Part shown: piece after piece, positions 27,260 through 38,852 of the stretch
Numbering within the stretch: the first letter of the stretch is position 1
How the letters are laid out: each line of letters starts with the position of its first letter
DNA from: Scleroderma bovista
Lineage: Eukaryota > Basidiomycota > Agaricomycetes > Boletales > Sclerodermataceae
Reading direction: 5' to 3'
NCBI GenBank assembly: GCA_037178675.1
Contig: JAYMGJ010000459.1
Span: 1 to 64,000, forward strand
Length of the DNA: 64,000 nt
Notes under the pieces: model-generated
The model's input: the letters and a program-made list of their open reading frames with translations, nothing else
Database searches by the model: none
What the model was told of the DNA's origin: nothing
Position numbers and translations under genes: made by a program

Positions 27260-28620
27260 CTATATAAGCCAGGCGATGTCAGATGGGAAAAATAGGCATT
27301 TCAGACAGATAAAATTAGTCCTTCGACACAAGAGAGTTGGTAACTGAGGGACAAACCTTCCATACTCTGCTACATTGACCGAGTGCGATAATTTGCCACG
27401 ATTCTCAGCATAGCTGTTGTCGTCGAGTGCGAGGTGTATTCTCTCAAACGTCGGGTCTTCGTAAAGAGCGGAGAAGTTCCCAAATTCTCTGGCATATATA
27501 ACATCGGGTAGAACTGGGACTAAATTCAAGGTGACAAGCTCCCCATTTTGGGATTCGGAACAACATGCAAGCTTAACCTGGACACAAGGCTGGACTTCGG
27601 AGTCGTGACCAAAAGTAATTGGCAGCCATATTTCGACGCTTTTTTCTGTCACTTTGAAGAATTCGTGATCTTCGATATATTGCTTTGCTCGAGGACACTC
27701 GCGTATGAATGCATCATAAGGGTCCAGTCTAACCACGTCGGCACTTCCCTGGAAGTAGCTCGGGTCGTCAGCCAGGACACTGCCGGGCCTTGACCTTCCA
27801 GACCAGGCGAAGATAGAGTGGTCGTTGTACTCCTTGATTATGGACACCTGCAAACGATGGAAGGCCTTTTCATGCTCTCCGTAATTAGTTGGCATGTGTA
27901 CTTCGAAAATACCCATGAGCGCGTATGCCCGATCTTCTCTTGGGAACGTTTTCCGATCTGCCGCCCATGACATGATCTGTGCTGCACTCGGGCGACAAGG
28001 ATCATCGAGGTGAGGTAGTCCGTTGGTCAAGACATTGACTGGAATTCCCGTGATCCTCGTTAACGTGTGTGCCAGCTCCGCTTTGTCACCAATGAGACGC
28101 CAATCTTGGTCGAAAAAGTGAATATGCCGAGGAGCTAATAGTTCCTGGAGCGTCCAACTGCATGAAAACCACGTCGGCCAGCCCTTGGGTGTAGGGAACA
28201 TCCCGATGTTAGGCTCAGTGGGTAAGGAGAATTTGACATCGTGGAGATATGCAAAACATATCTCCGAGTTTCTGTACCATTGGTACATCGAATTGACAGC
28301 TTCGGATAGCTCTGACTCGTTTTCCCTGATGATACATGCTGTATCGACCCATAGCCACTCTAGACCCCGTTCACGGGCCAGTGAGCAAGTCTTGACGATC
28401 TTCTGGTAGCCAGGGCTGTTTCGAAGGATCCCTGTACAGTCTCCGGTGTAAATTTATCCAACTCTTTGAACTGTAGTTCCCCCGCTAATCCTGTCGCACA
28501 CCAACAATGCGACAACGTAGCGTATCGTATCCCGCGCAGCTCTTCGTCATTGAAGCGCTTCAGAACTTTGATTTTCTGCGTTGCCAAGTCAAGAAGAGCT
28601 TCTACATTGATGAGACGCAT
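27260..28620 (-). pseudogene. HET-domain gene with a frameshift and short C-terminus
   Basis: The N-terminus MRLINVEALLDLATQ...YATLSHCW runs in one frame from 28620 to about 28437. The rest of the HET domain (LRNSPGYQKIVKTC, LEWLWVDTACI, WFSCSWTLQELLAPRHIHFF, SWAADRKTFPREDRAYALMGIFEV) continues in another frame to 27260. The join sits at ...ETVQ/TGILRNS. The two frames differ by one missing base and no intron can fit, so the copy is frameshifted unless the assembly has an error. It ends 100 or more residues earlier than the HET proteins at 77 and 29486, with a non-homologous end (CLFFPSDIAWLI), so the C-terminal part and tail exons seem lost. It is divergent from the intact HET gene at 29486, its closest relative in the window by eye (shared PCRPSAAQIMSWAADRK). 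Confidence 0.65.
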
Positions 28621-29485
28621 TTCTGCCTCCCCAAGTCTAAACAGAGGTCTGTTACAGGTGAAAGTTCGTACTCACCACAAGGGTCGTGCCTATTCAACCC
28701 GATTGTGATATGATGACAAGGAGATATAGAAATTGGGTCTTCTAGTTACCCATTGGCAAATGGAAGGCGTGGTTGTATTGAGCGTGATGCTGTGGTACAA
28801 TGTACGCATTATCAAGGAAAATGGCACCGAACACTGGAAGAGGCAGTACTTGAGTGCGTGCCACAGGAACGAGGCTTTGCCACTTGAGTTCTAATTGGCT
28901 TTCTAAGATAGCCGAGGCACGAGGCGTCTCGTAGAATATAGACTTCGATTCACTTTAGTTCTATCCGTGGCAACACTAGAGTCCCAACAGCCAATGAGAT
29001 CAAGTGCAACTAGAGCATGTCGCTTGTCGCTTGTACATGCAGATAGGGTCCCCACACCAATAACTTATTCCTCCACTTTGGAACTGTCGAGGTAATTCAG
29101 GTTAGTAAATATTTTGTGGTGATAGGCAGTGGCAGGCTGTGTCTTCGTCCCCGCCAATAACGGAACTTCCAGTGCCTCGTTCTTCGCAGAATTCCTATGT
29201 AATAGTATAGTGAGTACGTTATCATTGGCACAGCAAACACTTAACATTGTGCAGTGTGTTTCCCATGCCTACTGATAGACTCCACCTCCATGATCGGAGA
29301 TGAGTCTCAAGCTCACTCTTATCACTATTTGCTAGCTCCACACCAGAGCCTCATAGCTCATTATTAACGTCGGTTTTCACTGTTTTCATACCCTGAAACT
29401 GGGCCACGTCAAGCACGTTTGAGATAAGCGACGGTGGGCCTTCGAGACCTCTCGTGTTCACTGAACCAGCTCTCATTGATCTAAG
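28621..29485. other. Divergent intergenic region between two HET genes
   Basis: Likely promoters for the divergent HET pair. Only short ORFs and no recognisable element. Confidence 0.5.
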
Positions 29486-32169
29486 ATGCATCTCATTAAT
29501 GTGGAATCGGTCCTTACGATTGAAGCATCAGGAGAGTTCCAATCCGAGACTGAGGTATTGAAACGTTTCAGCGATAGTGGGTTGGAAGGACTGGAATATG
29601 CCATCTTGTCGCACTGCTGGAGCACAAAGGAGGGCGAAGAGATCGGGTTTGAGGAAATGATGACGCTCGGCAAGAAACGTGGCAGAGGAGCACTCCAAGA
29701 ACGTCAAGGCTACAAAAAAATCGTCGGCAGCTGCAACCAGGCTCGCCACGATGGGCTGCTCTGGCTTTGGGTCGATACTTGCTGTATCGATGAACCAGAG
29801 AGAGCGGAGGCATTGAAGTTGATGTATAAGTGGTATCAACAGGCGAAAAAATGCTACGCATACCTCCACGATCTCGTGGGCGACACGCTTCCTACCGGGG
29901 TCAGTGATCGCAAGCTACGGTGGTTCTTCCGCGGCTGGACGCTTCAGGAGCTGGTGGCTCCCAGAGTCGTTCTATTTTTCAATCAAGATTGGGACCTAAT
30001 TGGCGACAAAGGAAAACTCAGATCTGCGTTAACGAGGATCACGAAAATCCCGGAGCAAATACTAGCAGCTGAGAGATTTCCTCACCCTGATGACCCATGT
30101 CGCCCGAGTGCGGCACAGATCATGTCATGGGCAGCTGATCGGAAGACCACAAAAACCGAGGATCGTGCTTATTCTCTCATGGGTCTATTCGAAGTTCATA
30201 TGGAAATGAAATACGGGGAGCGAGAGGGAGCCTTCTACCGTCTGCAGGAGGCCATTCTCGGGAAATATAATGATCACTCCATCTTCGCCTGGTTTGGGAA
30301 AGAGAGACCTGGCAATGTCCTAGCCAACGATCCAAGCGACTTCCGAGATAGTGCAGATGTGCTCAGGATGGACTCTGCCATGGCATTCAATGATTTGACT
30401 CCCGAAGCTGAGGAAGGAATCCGGGTCGAACAAAGACATGCAGCAGTCCGTTTGCTCATCACTCGCTGTCTCGGTTCGTCGTACCACTTCCTGGCTACGT
30501 TGGCATGCTGTCGCAAGCCTGCAGAAGGACGTAATCCCACACCCCTCACGATCATTCTGGCGTTCCTCGACAGGAAGTACTACAGAGCATTTGGAGATTT
30601 CAAGCCATCTAATGAAAAAGAGCTGCGGAAAGTTTATCTCTTTTGTCGACCCACAGTTCTTGATCCTTACTTCACATTCGAGTTCAAAGTTCCCCAGAGC
30701 ATGAAATTGAAACACGATCTCCTTCAGCATGGTGACAACTCCCCGCAGTTGCCAGGCACCAAGGACGAGGTCATCCATTATGTCACTGCAAATAGTGACA
30801 AGTTTGACTTTGTGATTTCTGTCGGGTGGAGCTTGGGACGGGATTGGGTCCATGTTGTGCCCTCTGGCGGCAGCTCAGTTAGAATCGACGATGGGGAGAA
30901 ACTATACCATGTCAACCGTATCGCCCAGCTACGGAACGAAATTAAGGGGTTAGGTGATGAATTCCCCCTTCTTAAGCACGCCCACATCCCTAGGACCATC
31001 CAAGCTGTGGTGCTCGAGTACAAAAGACAACCGGGTAGAGCTTTCGTTGAACTGAAGGTTATCTCATGCACTGGATGCTGTGTGCCCATATGGCGGCCGC
31101 ATAGGGATAGGGATATGATGGACGATCGGACAACAAATTGCTTCGAAAAGATAAGGATGTCATATTTCAGTTTGTATGGTGTACCAACTTTGGTACGTCT
31201 GCGAGCACTTTTAGCTGGTAGAGGTCTCACTATTTCTATCCCGTGGATTCTCTTCAGAAACATTCCTCCACTGTTGTTCGCAAGAAATCTGACCTAGAAC
31301 ACCAGCAAAGGGCCATTTTGAAGTATTTCGCGGTGAGGATTCCCTTGCTCAAGGAGTTGCCTGCTCCGGAGCGCCTCCTTAGAGGCGAGAGGGCCCGTGT
31401 CTGTGAGCTCTTCAAACGGACAGAGGAGAAAAAACATCTCGAAGCGGAAGCATTGGTATATGAGAAACTTGGTATTTCGGTGAGCTTTTTTACGGTCTTC
31501 CAGAACTGTCGACCGTATCTCTTTATCGACAGATCACCCGCGTCATGTCGAAGGTCAAGGACCAATTGTTGGAAAGAAATCCTCAAGCGTGAGTAACTCT
31601 ATAAGGGTTTTTGAATGACTCGATCTCTCGTCATGTGTCCCAGACACAGAACAGATGGAAATGCCATTGGACTATTTGCGTGCCCTGGCTCTGGCTCCGT
31701 TGGACAATATATCCTGGAGCTGCACGAGAAAACCAATCAACTCAGAGTAGAGTTGGATTCCGCTGAAAATAATATTCGGAAACAAGCATTGGAAGAGGAT
31801 ATCGTTGGCAGGGTATACAACTTCCAACATCTCTCACTATTTCTCAGTTGATGGGAGGGATAACCGTAGATTTTACTCTTGAGTTGGTGTGGACTCGAAG
31901 CTACAAAAGTAAGTTTCCTTGTCACTTCCGAGGCTCCCACAATTAATTAGCCTGTTCGTTCTGAGGTGAATCTTGAAGGCGTTCCGCCAGAGGCCAGAGA
32001 AAAAATCCACCGAACCAGTGTAAGTAATGTGGTGAATAAGTATCTTGAAAACTGCTGAGAGTACTATTGCTAGATTTCATATCTGTTCAGAAAGGCGTTT
32101 ATGGAGACCACGGACGTGTCTATATCTTTGGATGGCCAATGTCCACTAGAACGGTTGGTCTGTCATTAG
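29486..32169 (+). CDS. HET-domain protein with conserved C-terminal tail
   Basis: The first exon (29486 to about 31194) starts MHLINVESVLTIEASGEF and carries the HET blocks YAILSHCWS (about residue 38), LWLWVDTCCID (about 93), WFFRGWTLQELVAPRVVLFF, SWAADRKTTKTEDRAYSLMGLFEV. The ORF stops at 31297, but a GTACGT donor at about 31195 and later introns connect in phase to KHSSTVVRKKSDLEHQQRAI / LKYFAVRIP (about 31257), ITRVMSKVKDQLLERN, ILELHEKTNQLRVELDSAEN (coiled-coil-like), ILLLSWCGLEATK (about 31872), PVRSEVNLEGVPPEARE and ISYLFRKAFMETTD, ending CPLERLVCH at a stop at 32167-32169. Every tail junction from exon 2 on keeps phase. The tail resembles that of the HET gene at 77. Function of the tail is unknown; it could mediate oligomerisation or partner recognition. 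Confidence 0.85.
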
Positions 32170-32623
32170 ATCCAGCGTATTTACTGATACAAATGCGGAA
32201 CTATCTGTTGTTTGTGATTAGAGTAATGGCTGACGCAGAAGCGGGAATTTCCAAGTCTGGGTTGTTGGATGACTGTGACCAAAGCTAAGACTCTGGCGGT
32301 GATGATGGCGGGTTGTCTCACATACTATCAGTTCTGCGTACTCATATATGTATGTTAAGTCTCGATGTACTCAAACAGATTGACGTGGCGGGATCATCGT
32401 TGCAACTTTGGCAGGATTAGAACAGATGAAAACGGTTGAGGACAACGGCTTTCGAGAATAGTGCATGTTATTTAAGGGTTGCTATCTATACACGTATGTG
32501 GCTCCTCAGGCTCTTTTCGGGGGTTATGCGAGAGTCGTCAATGGGCGAGGTACTACATAACTACCGAATTTGCCTGAAAATAGAGTGAATGTAAGCTAAC
32601 ACCGCTTTGCGCGAGCAATTCAT
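32170..32623. other. Intergenic region between convergent HET and P450 genes
   Basis: 3' flanks only; nothing further recognised. Confidence 0.5.
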
Positions 32624-34771
32624 TCAGGATTGGATATCTTGCTGAACGAGTTCCAGAGCCTTTGCAGATCGAGGTTGAATGGAACATTTGAAAGGTTTGA
32701 GATGACTGTGAAAACATGAGAATGATAGTAGTGAGTATCGACAGCGGGGTTATACCTAACTCCTTCAGAGGAAACATCAACCTCTGGTATGATCTCGACA
32801 CCATCCTCAACAGCTTTCGTGATATTACAAACAGCCAATGTCATCGCAGTCAACAGCCATATTGAAGCATCAGCAAGTTGTAAACCTGTCATCCAGCGTG
32901 GTATTCAAAACTCTTAGTCCTGAGAAGATAAACCAACCTGGACAGATGCTGAAAGTAAATGAATATGGTTGCGTGGCAGGCATTAATTTCACATCCAACT
33001 AACCGTCGTCCAAACCCAAAGCAGATGGTACGAGGATCCTGTTCGGGTTGCTTGTCCTCGAGCACGAGGAAGCGTTCTGGCCGAAACTCCATCGGCTCAG
33101 AATACGAATGGGGGTCATGGAGCATGGCCCTATTTCCAGCGAAACAAACAGTGTAATATTTAGTTTTCAGGTAGACATTAACCTTAGAGAAAGTAGTAAT
33201 TACCTACCATTGGTTAGCGAAGACTAAGCTCCCCTTAGGGATGTAATAGCCGTCGTGGATGTCATCTTCAGAGACGCGATGAGGAAGCCCTGTTTGAAAT
33301 GGAGTAAGACACATGAACACATGAACACAACGAGCTTGCCTAGATTGGAGACAACAAACCAACGATGAAGTTCCTTCACGAGAGCCTCCATATAAGGGAG
33401 GGACTGGCGATCAGATAGTGTTGGAAGACGGTCAAGCCCAATGATAACATCGATTTCGGCTTGGGCTTTCTTTTGCACCTCCGGGAAAAGAGTCATGGCC
33501 AAGAATATGGAATGCATAGCAACAAGCTGATTGGATTGACAGTCAGCACCAGTAACCTACTGCCAAAAGGGCACTCACGGTGTCCGCACTGCCTACAAAA
33601 TAGTGGTAACCAGATTAATCTAGAAGCATTGGGCGGCTTACCATTATTGAAAGAAGCTGCAGACCACTTAATAGAAAGTACTTCCTCCTCACTCAGGTTC
33701 GACATGCGGTCCTCTAGTAAGACTGAAGTGAAGGACTTCAGCGCTATACCAGCCTCCTAAACGAAATATTAGCGCCGAACAGCTAGGTTACGCCCATAGC
33801 TCCGAATAAGATACCATCTGGCTCTTGACAAAGTTGTATGGTACATCGGTCAGTTCGTCCATGACTGCCTTCCACTTACGCGCCTGCGTCTGGAATCCGG
33901 CGCCAGGGACCCACTCAGGGACGTACTTCACTACAAGCCAAGGTCAAAGTCCCAATGTATAGTATTCCGTGAATGCACATACGTATTGGGATAAAATCAA
34001 CTAGGAAGGCTCCAGGAGCAGAAGCCTTCACGAATATGTCAACAGCCTCGTCTGCAAGACTAATGAGGGGATCATTCTCGTCATTGACTTGGTAACCGTA
34101 TGCGAGTCGCAAGAATAATGAACCAGCAAACCTGTATCCGAGACATTTAATGGACACCGAGCAGCTATAGAAAATACTCAGCGTACATTCGAAGATGAGT
34201 AGCAAGACGGTCAGGATCAGCAAGTACACGCTTCAGAAACTTGTGGATTTCCATTGACTTGATATCACTGAATTCCTCTACGGCTGCGCGGGTTCCAATG
34301 ATGCGATGGAAACGTTTGCGGGTTTCGCGGAAAGTATCGCCGTATGAAAGGAGGGGTAAGCTGTGTCTATTGCCAAGAAGGTCGCCGACAAACGGAGGGA
34401 CCGCTCTGTCAGAATACTTGACACTCTTCTTGTCGAGCATCTCAATAGCGGCCTTGGTAGAATTAAGAAGGATGATGTGCTGGCCGAAAACCTGGATATG
34501 CGCGACTTCACCTGTCATAGGTTATAAGCCCCCTCGGTACCAAGAGATTTCAGCGTGTTGCAATTTGAAGGAGTACCGTACCAAACTTTTTACCCCAATC
34601 AGCATAGGTTAGCCATGGTTTTGCTGTGGGTAAATCGAACAGATTTCCGACGATAGGAAGTGGTGTGGGACCGGGAGGAAGGGGAGTCGGGTTTCGCTTC
34701 AAGATACGCTGGATGAGATACACGGCAACACCAGCAAGACACACTCCCAGCCAAGTCACAGAGCTAGTCAT
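32624..34771 (-). CDS. Cytochrome P450 monooxygenase (copy 1)
   Basis: A microsomal-type P450. The N-terminus MTSSVTWLGVCLAGVAVYL is a membrane anchor, followed by the proline hinge [14 protein letters not shown]. Further landmarks are [17 protein letters not shown], an I-helix GSADTLVAMHS encoded partly by a tiny exon near 33580-33595, the ExxR motif as ELHR (about 33375), EFRPERF (about 33080) and the haem loop FGFGRR/ICPG, split by a 55-nt intron (32949-33003). The last exon reads [20 protein letters not shown] with a stop at 32624-32626. About 510 residues, normal for the family, with at least a dozen introns. Substrate is not predictable from sequence. Closely related to the P450 at 36704, with shared intron positions: a same-orientation duplicate. 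Confidence 0.92.
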
Positions 34772-35514
34772 GGCGCACAGGTGACAAGGTGGAGGAGAAG
34801 AGACGACCGGTACTACAGAATCTAGATGAATGACTTATCTTCCTTGCGGCACATTGCGCTGTCGCGCGGTCACCATTGGTCCTTAGTCAGGGATCTTTTC
34901 GGAAGATCTCTCAACCGTTGCCGCCGAAGAGATACGCGTCGTCTCATGTATTACTTGTAGCATGCATGAATTCTGATACGGGACGGTAGCCCGATGGAGG
35001 ATGCAAGTCCACTTTTATGGTGGATAGAACAACTAGAGGTTGTTTGTGAACCGTTTGGCACCTGTACTAAAGTGAGGTTAGAATGGCCGAAGAACCAATT
35101 CTCAACTCGCAACCTTCTTTTCCATAGACCAATCACCTTTCTTGTTCTGGATAAAATGACTCGCATGAGAAAGTACTGTGATGAAACAGCATAACTTGGA
35201 GCTTGAATGGAAAATTAGCAAGCAAAGACGTTCACTATCAAATGTACAAACGTAAGTGAACACCTCGCCTGTACGCAGGAAAGATGTCATTGAATGTCGT
35301 GTCATTCAAACATCTTGGGTGTGAAGAACACAAATTCAGTTGTGTTGGTAATGAAGGAGAATGAAGTTGTCGCCACCCAGACGCATTCAAGCGACAAGCC
35401 TAATGCTAAAACCAGCCCACCGGATGCAGTCACCTGTAGTCACACAAGTATGGAATGAAATGCACGGAACTTGTTTTCAAAACCTGAAATTACACGAGTA
35501 CATACACTAAGATA
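34772..35514. other. Region between P450 copy 1 and the DDE transposase
   Basis: Promoter side of P450 copy 1 and the flank of the inserted transposon remnant. No gene and no clear terminal inverted repeat seen by eye. Confidence 0.4.
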
Positions 35515-36434
35515 TTACACAATGTAGCCAGAAGATCTAAAATACCCTTCGGCCTCGACTGGCGTGATACTCTGACATGCACGGACGATGGACATCAACG
35601 GCGAGTCATGTGAGTGGCGGCGGAGATATGCTTTGATGTCGGAAAATGCTTCTTTGATTGGATTGTAGCCCGGCGAGTACGCAGGAAGATATATGAGTTT
35701 GCACACTATGAAAAAAAAAACATCAGTGAAACGTTGTGATTTCATTGCAGAAACTTACAATTATCATCTTCAACCAAACGGCGGACGTCTTCTCCGTGGT
35801 CGATGCGGCAATTATCATCCAATACGAGCACACTGCGGGGGCCAGGATAAGGGTTAGTAAACGGCATCTGTTTCTAGCTTATCTATCAATGAAACCAATA
35901 GAAAATTGACCGTGAACCGTACCACGTGTTCCCGGAGGAACTTGACGAATCGCTCCGTGTCAACAGGGCCCTCCACAATGTCATATGCGATAATCCCATC
36001 GAGGGTGATGGCCGGAATGATTGAGTAGCCTGTTCCTTCGACAAATCGCCTCTGAACAGTGCAGCGAATGCCCTTGCCTGAGCGCCCATATCTCCTCGAT
36101 ATCGTACGTTCATCCCGCGTTGCTTCATCGACAAATACGAGCATATTTGGGTCGGGGACTTCTTCGGCTATGCGGTTCATATATAGTGCCCTTGATAGCT
36201 CATTCCGTTCAGAGGCACGGGAGTTGCTTGAAAAGAAAGAATGTGAGATCAGCAGGACTGAGGGTATGAATTCGAGACGTCGTCAAATTGCAGATACCGG
36301 TTGAGAACTTTGTAGGCCAAGGTCTTTTTGATGCCCAGTAGATAACAAATGTCTTTGACGGAATAGCCCTCACGATAGAGGACGGGAACACGAGCCTTCA
36401 GATCGTCTGAGGCGCCTCTTGGTGGCCGTGGCAT
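35515..36434 (-). pseudogene. Degenerate Tc1/mariner-like DDE transposase
   Basis: N-terminal helix-turn-helix: MPRPPRGASDDLKARVPVLY then GYSVKDICYLLGIKKTLAYKVLNRYLQ (36434 to about 36280). The catalytic part begins abruptly at ERNELSRALYMNRIAEEVPDPN and MLVFVDEATRDERT (first Asp, about 36150), followed by SVLVLDDNCRIDHGEDVRRLV (second Asp, about 35810) and LIYLPAYSPGYNPIKEAFSDIK (about 35650-35690). Compared with the usual Agaricomycete version, the second helix-turn-helix segment between the first and ERNE is missing, and the catalytic Glu of NPIE is Lys (codon 35653-35655). Short introns are still recognisable. The element sits between two P450 paralogues. It is most likely an inactive copy. 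Confidence 0.8.
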
Positions 36435-36703
36435 GAAGAGAGGGTGCGGTCGAACCGTCTGTGTTCAACAAACGTTCATTTGGTTGACTAAGTAGTTCAA
36501 AGTGCTATTAGCGAGTACATATGTATCTAGGGCTACTTCTGGGGTCCTTTGCCCATGGTTTTCCCAAACAATTGAAAACAGCTGTATTACAGTAGCGTTC
36601 GTTGTACTTATCACTCGCCAGCAACGTCACGCCAGCGGAATCTGAATACAAGCATACTCTAGCAAATAGTGTACGAACAGTCTTCAAGTAGTATAAAATC
36701 TAT

Positions 36704-38852
36704 TCAACATTGGACATCCTGTTGAATGAGTTCCAGGGCCTTGGCAGATCGAGGTAGGATCGAGCACTTGAAAGGTCTCGGGTGGCTATAAAAATATGAC
36801 AGGTCAACACCCTGAACCGAAAGACACTATGGTCAGTGTCGACAGCGAAGTTCATACCTGGCTCCCGTGGATGAATTATCACTTTCTGGCATGATCTCGG
36901 CATTATCATCGTCATCAGCTTTCGTAATGTTAAAAACAGCCAATGTCATCGCAGCCAGCAGCCACACTGATGCATCAGCAAGTTGTAAACCTGACATCCA
37001 ATGGAGTGGTATTCAAACTAGCAACATGGCCAAAGGATGCACCGACCTGGACAGATACTGAACATGAATGAGTACGGTACACGGTATTAATTTCACAGCT
37101 GACTGACCGTCGACCAAAGCCAAAGGAGATGGTGTGGGGATCCTGTTCGGGTTGTTGACCATCATGCGCGAGGAAACGTTCTGGGCGAAACTCTACTGGA
37201 TTGGTGTAGGTATGGGGATCATTGAGCATGGCCCTATTGCAGGAAAGTAAACAATGTGATATCGAGTTTTCGGAGGAAGTACTAATACCATATGTTCGGT
37301 ATGACTAAAGTCCCCTTAGGGATGTAATAGCCATTGTGGATGTCGTCGTCAGAGGTGCGGTGTGGAACACCTGTTTTGGTGTAAGACACGTCCTCAGTAT
37401 CAAGGTAAAGAGCTTAACCTAAACGGGAGACTGCATGCCAACGATGGATTTCCTTTAGGAGAGCTTCCATATAAGGGAGCGATTGACGGTCTGAAAGTGT
37501 TGGCAGACGTTCAGGCCCAATGATAGCATCGAGTTCGGCTTGGGCTTTTTTTTGCACCTCTGGGAAAAGGACCATCGCCAAAAACATGGAGTGCATAGCA
37601 GCAACAGTCTGATAGAATAACGGTTAGCCTATCAGTGGACTACAGCCGTGACGCACTTGCAGTGTCTGCACCACCTGTAAACCAGTGGTAAACAGGCTAA
37701 TTACGGTAGAAACACTGAAGTGATTGCTTACCACCAAAGAATGCAGATGCAGACCACTTGATGGAATTCACTTCCTCCTCACTCAGGTTTGACATGCAAC
37801 CTTCTAGTAAGAGTGAAGTGTAGGACTTCGGCGCCATACCAGCTTCCTAAGACTGAATAAGTACTGAATAATGTCCATGATTCAGAATGGGATAGTACCA
37901 TCTGGTTCTTGACGAAGTTGTATGGCACGTCGGTCACCTGGTCCGTAAGTACCTTCCATTCACGCGCCTGTCTCTGGAATCCGGCACCAGGAACCCACTC
38001 TGGGACGTACTTGACTACAAGGGCAATCACTTCAGATACATAGTATTCCATGAATGCACGTACGTATTGGGATGAAATCAACCAGGAAGGCTCCAGGAAC
38101 AGAAGCCTTTGCAAAAATGCTCACAGCTTCGCGGATAAGATTAATGAGGGGGTCATTCTCTTCATTGACTTGGTAACCGTATGCAATTCGCAAAACTATG
38201 CTGCCAACAGACCTGCGCCCGCCACATTTAACGAAGTCTCAGGCAGTTAAGAGAATGCTCACGCACATTCGGATGTGGTCAGCCAGTCGTTCAGGATCAG
38301 CAAGCACACGCTTCAGGAACTTGTGGATTTCCGTTGACTCAACATCACTGAATCCCTCTACGGCTGTGCGGGTTCCGATTATGCGATGGAAACGTTTGCG
38401 GGTTTTGCGGAAAGTATCACCATATGGAAGGAGTGGCAAGCTGTGTTTACAGCCAAGGAGGTCGCCGACAAATGGAAGAACAGGTCTGTCAGAATACTTG
38501 ACACTCTTTTTGTCGAGCATCTCGACAGCGGCCTTGCTAGAATTAAGAATGATGAGGTGCTGGCCGAAGATTTGGAGGTGAATAATGTCTCCTGCCAGAG
38601 GCTATGAGCCCTTCTCCGTACAGAGGCTTCAGGCATAGTGCTAAGGAATACCGTACCAAACGTTTTACCCAACTCTGCATAGGCAAGTTCTGGTCTTTCT
38701 TTGGGTAAATCGAACAGGTTTCCGAGGATAGGAAGTGGTGTAGGGCCCGGGGGAAGGGGAGCCGGGTTTCTCTTGAAGAGGGTGCGCTGGACGAGATATA
38801 CAACAATGCAAACAAGAGACGCCCCCAGCAGCCATGTCATAGAGGGGGCCAT
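36704..38852 (-). CDS. Cytochrome P450 monooxygenase (copy 2)
   Basis: Start chosen at ATG 38852 ([20 protein letters not shown]), matching the start of copy 1; the open frame extends upstream to 38906. Membrane anchor, [19 protein letters not shown] hinge, [18 protein letters not shown]-helix GGADTTVAAMHS, ExxR as EIHR (about 37450), EFRPERF (about 37190), haem loop FGFGRR/ICPG split by an intron near 37060-37110, and a C-terminal [20 protein letters not shown] with stop at 36704-36706. One intron (37609-37660) uses a GC donor where copy 1 has GT at the same place. The gene looks intact. Expression and substrate are unknown; the pair could act on related compounds. Confidence 0.92.
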
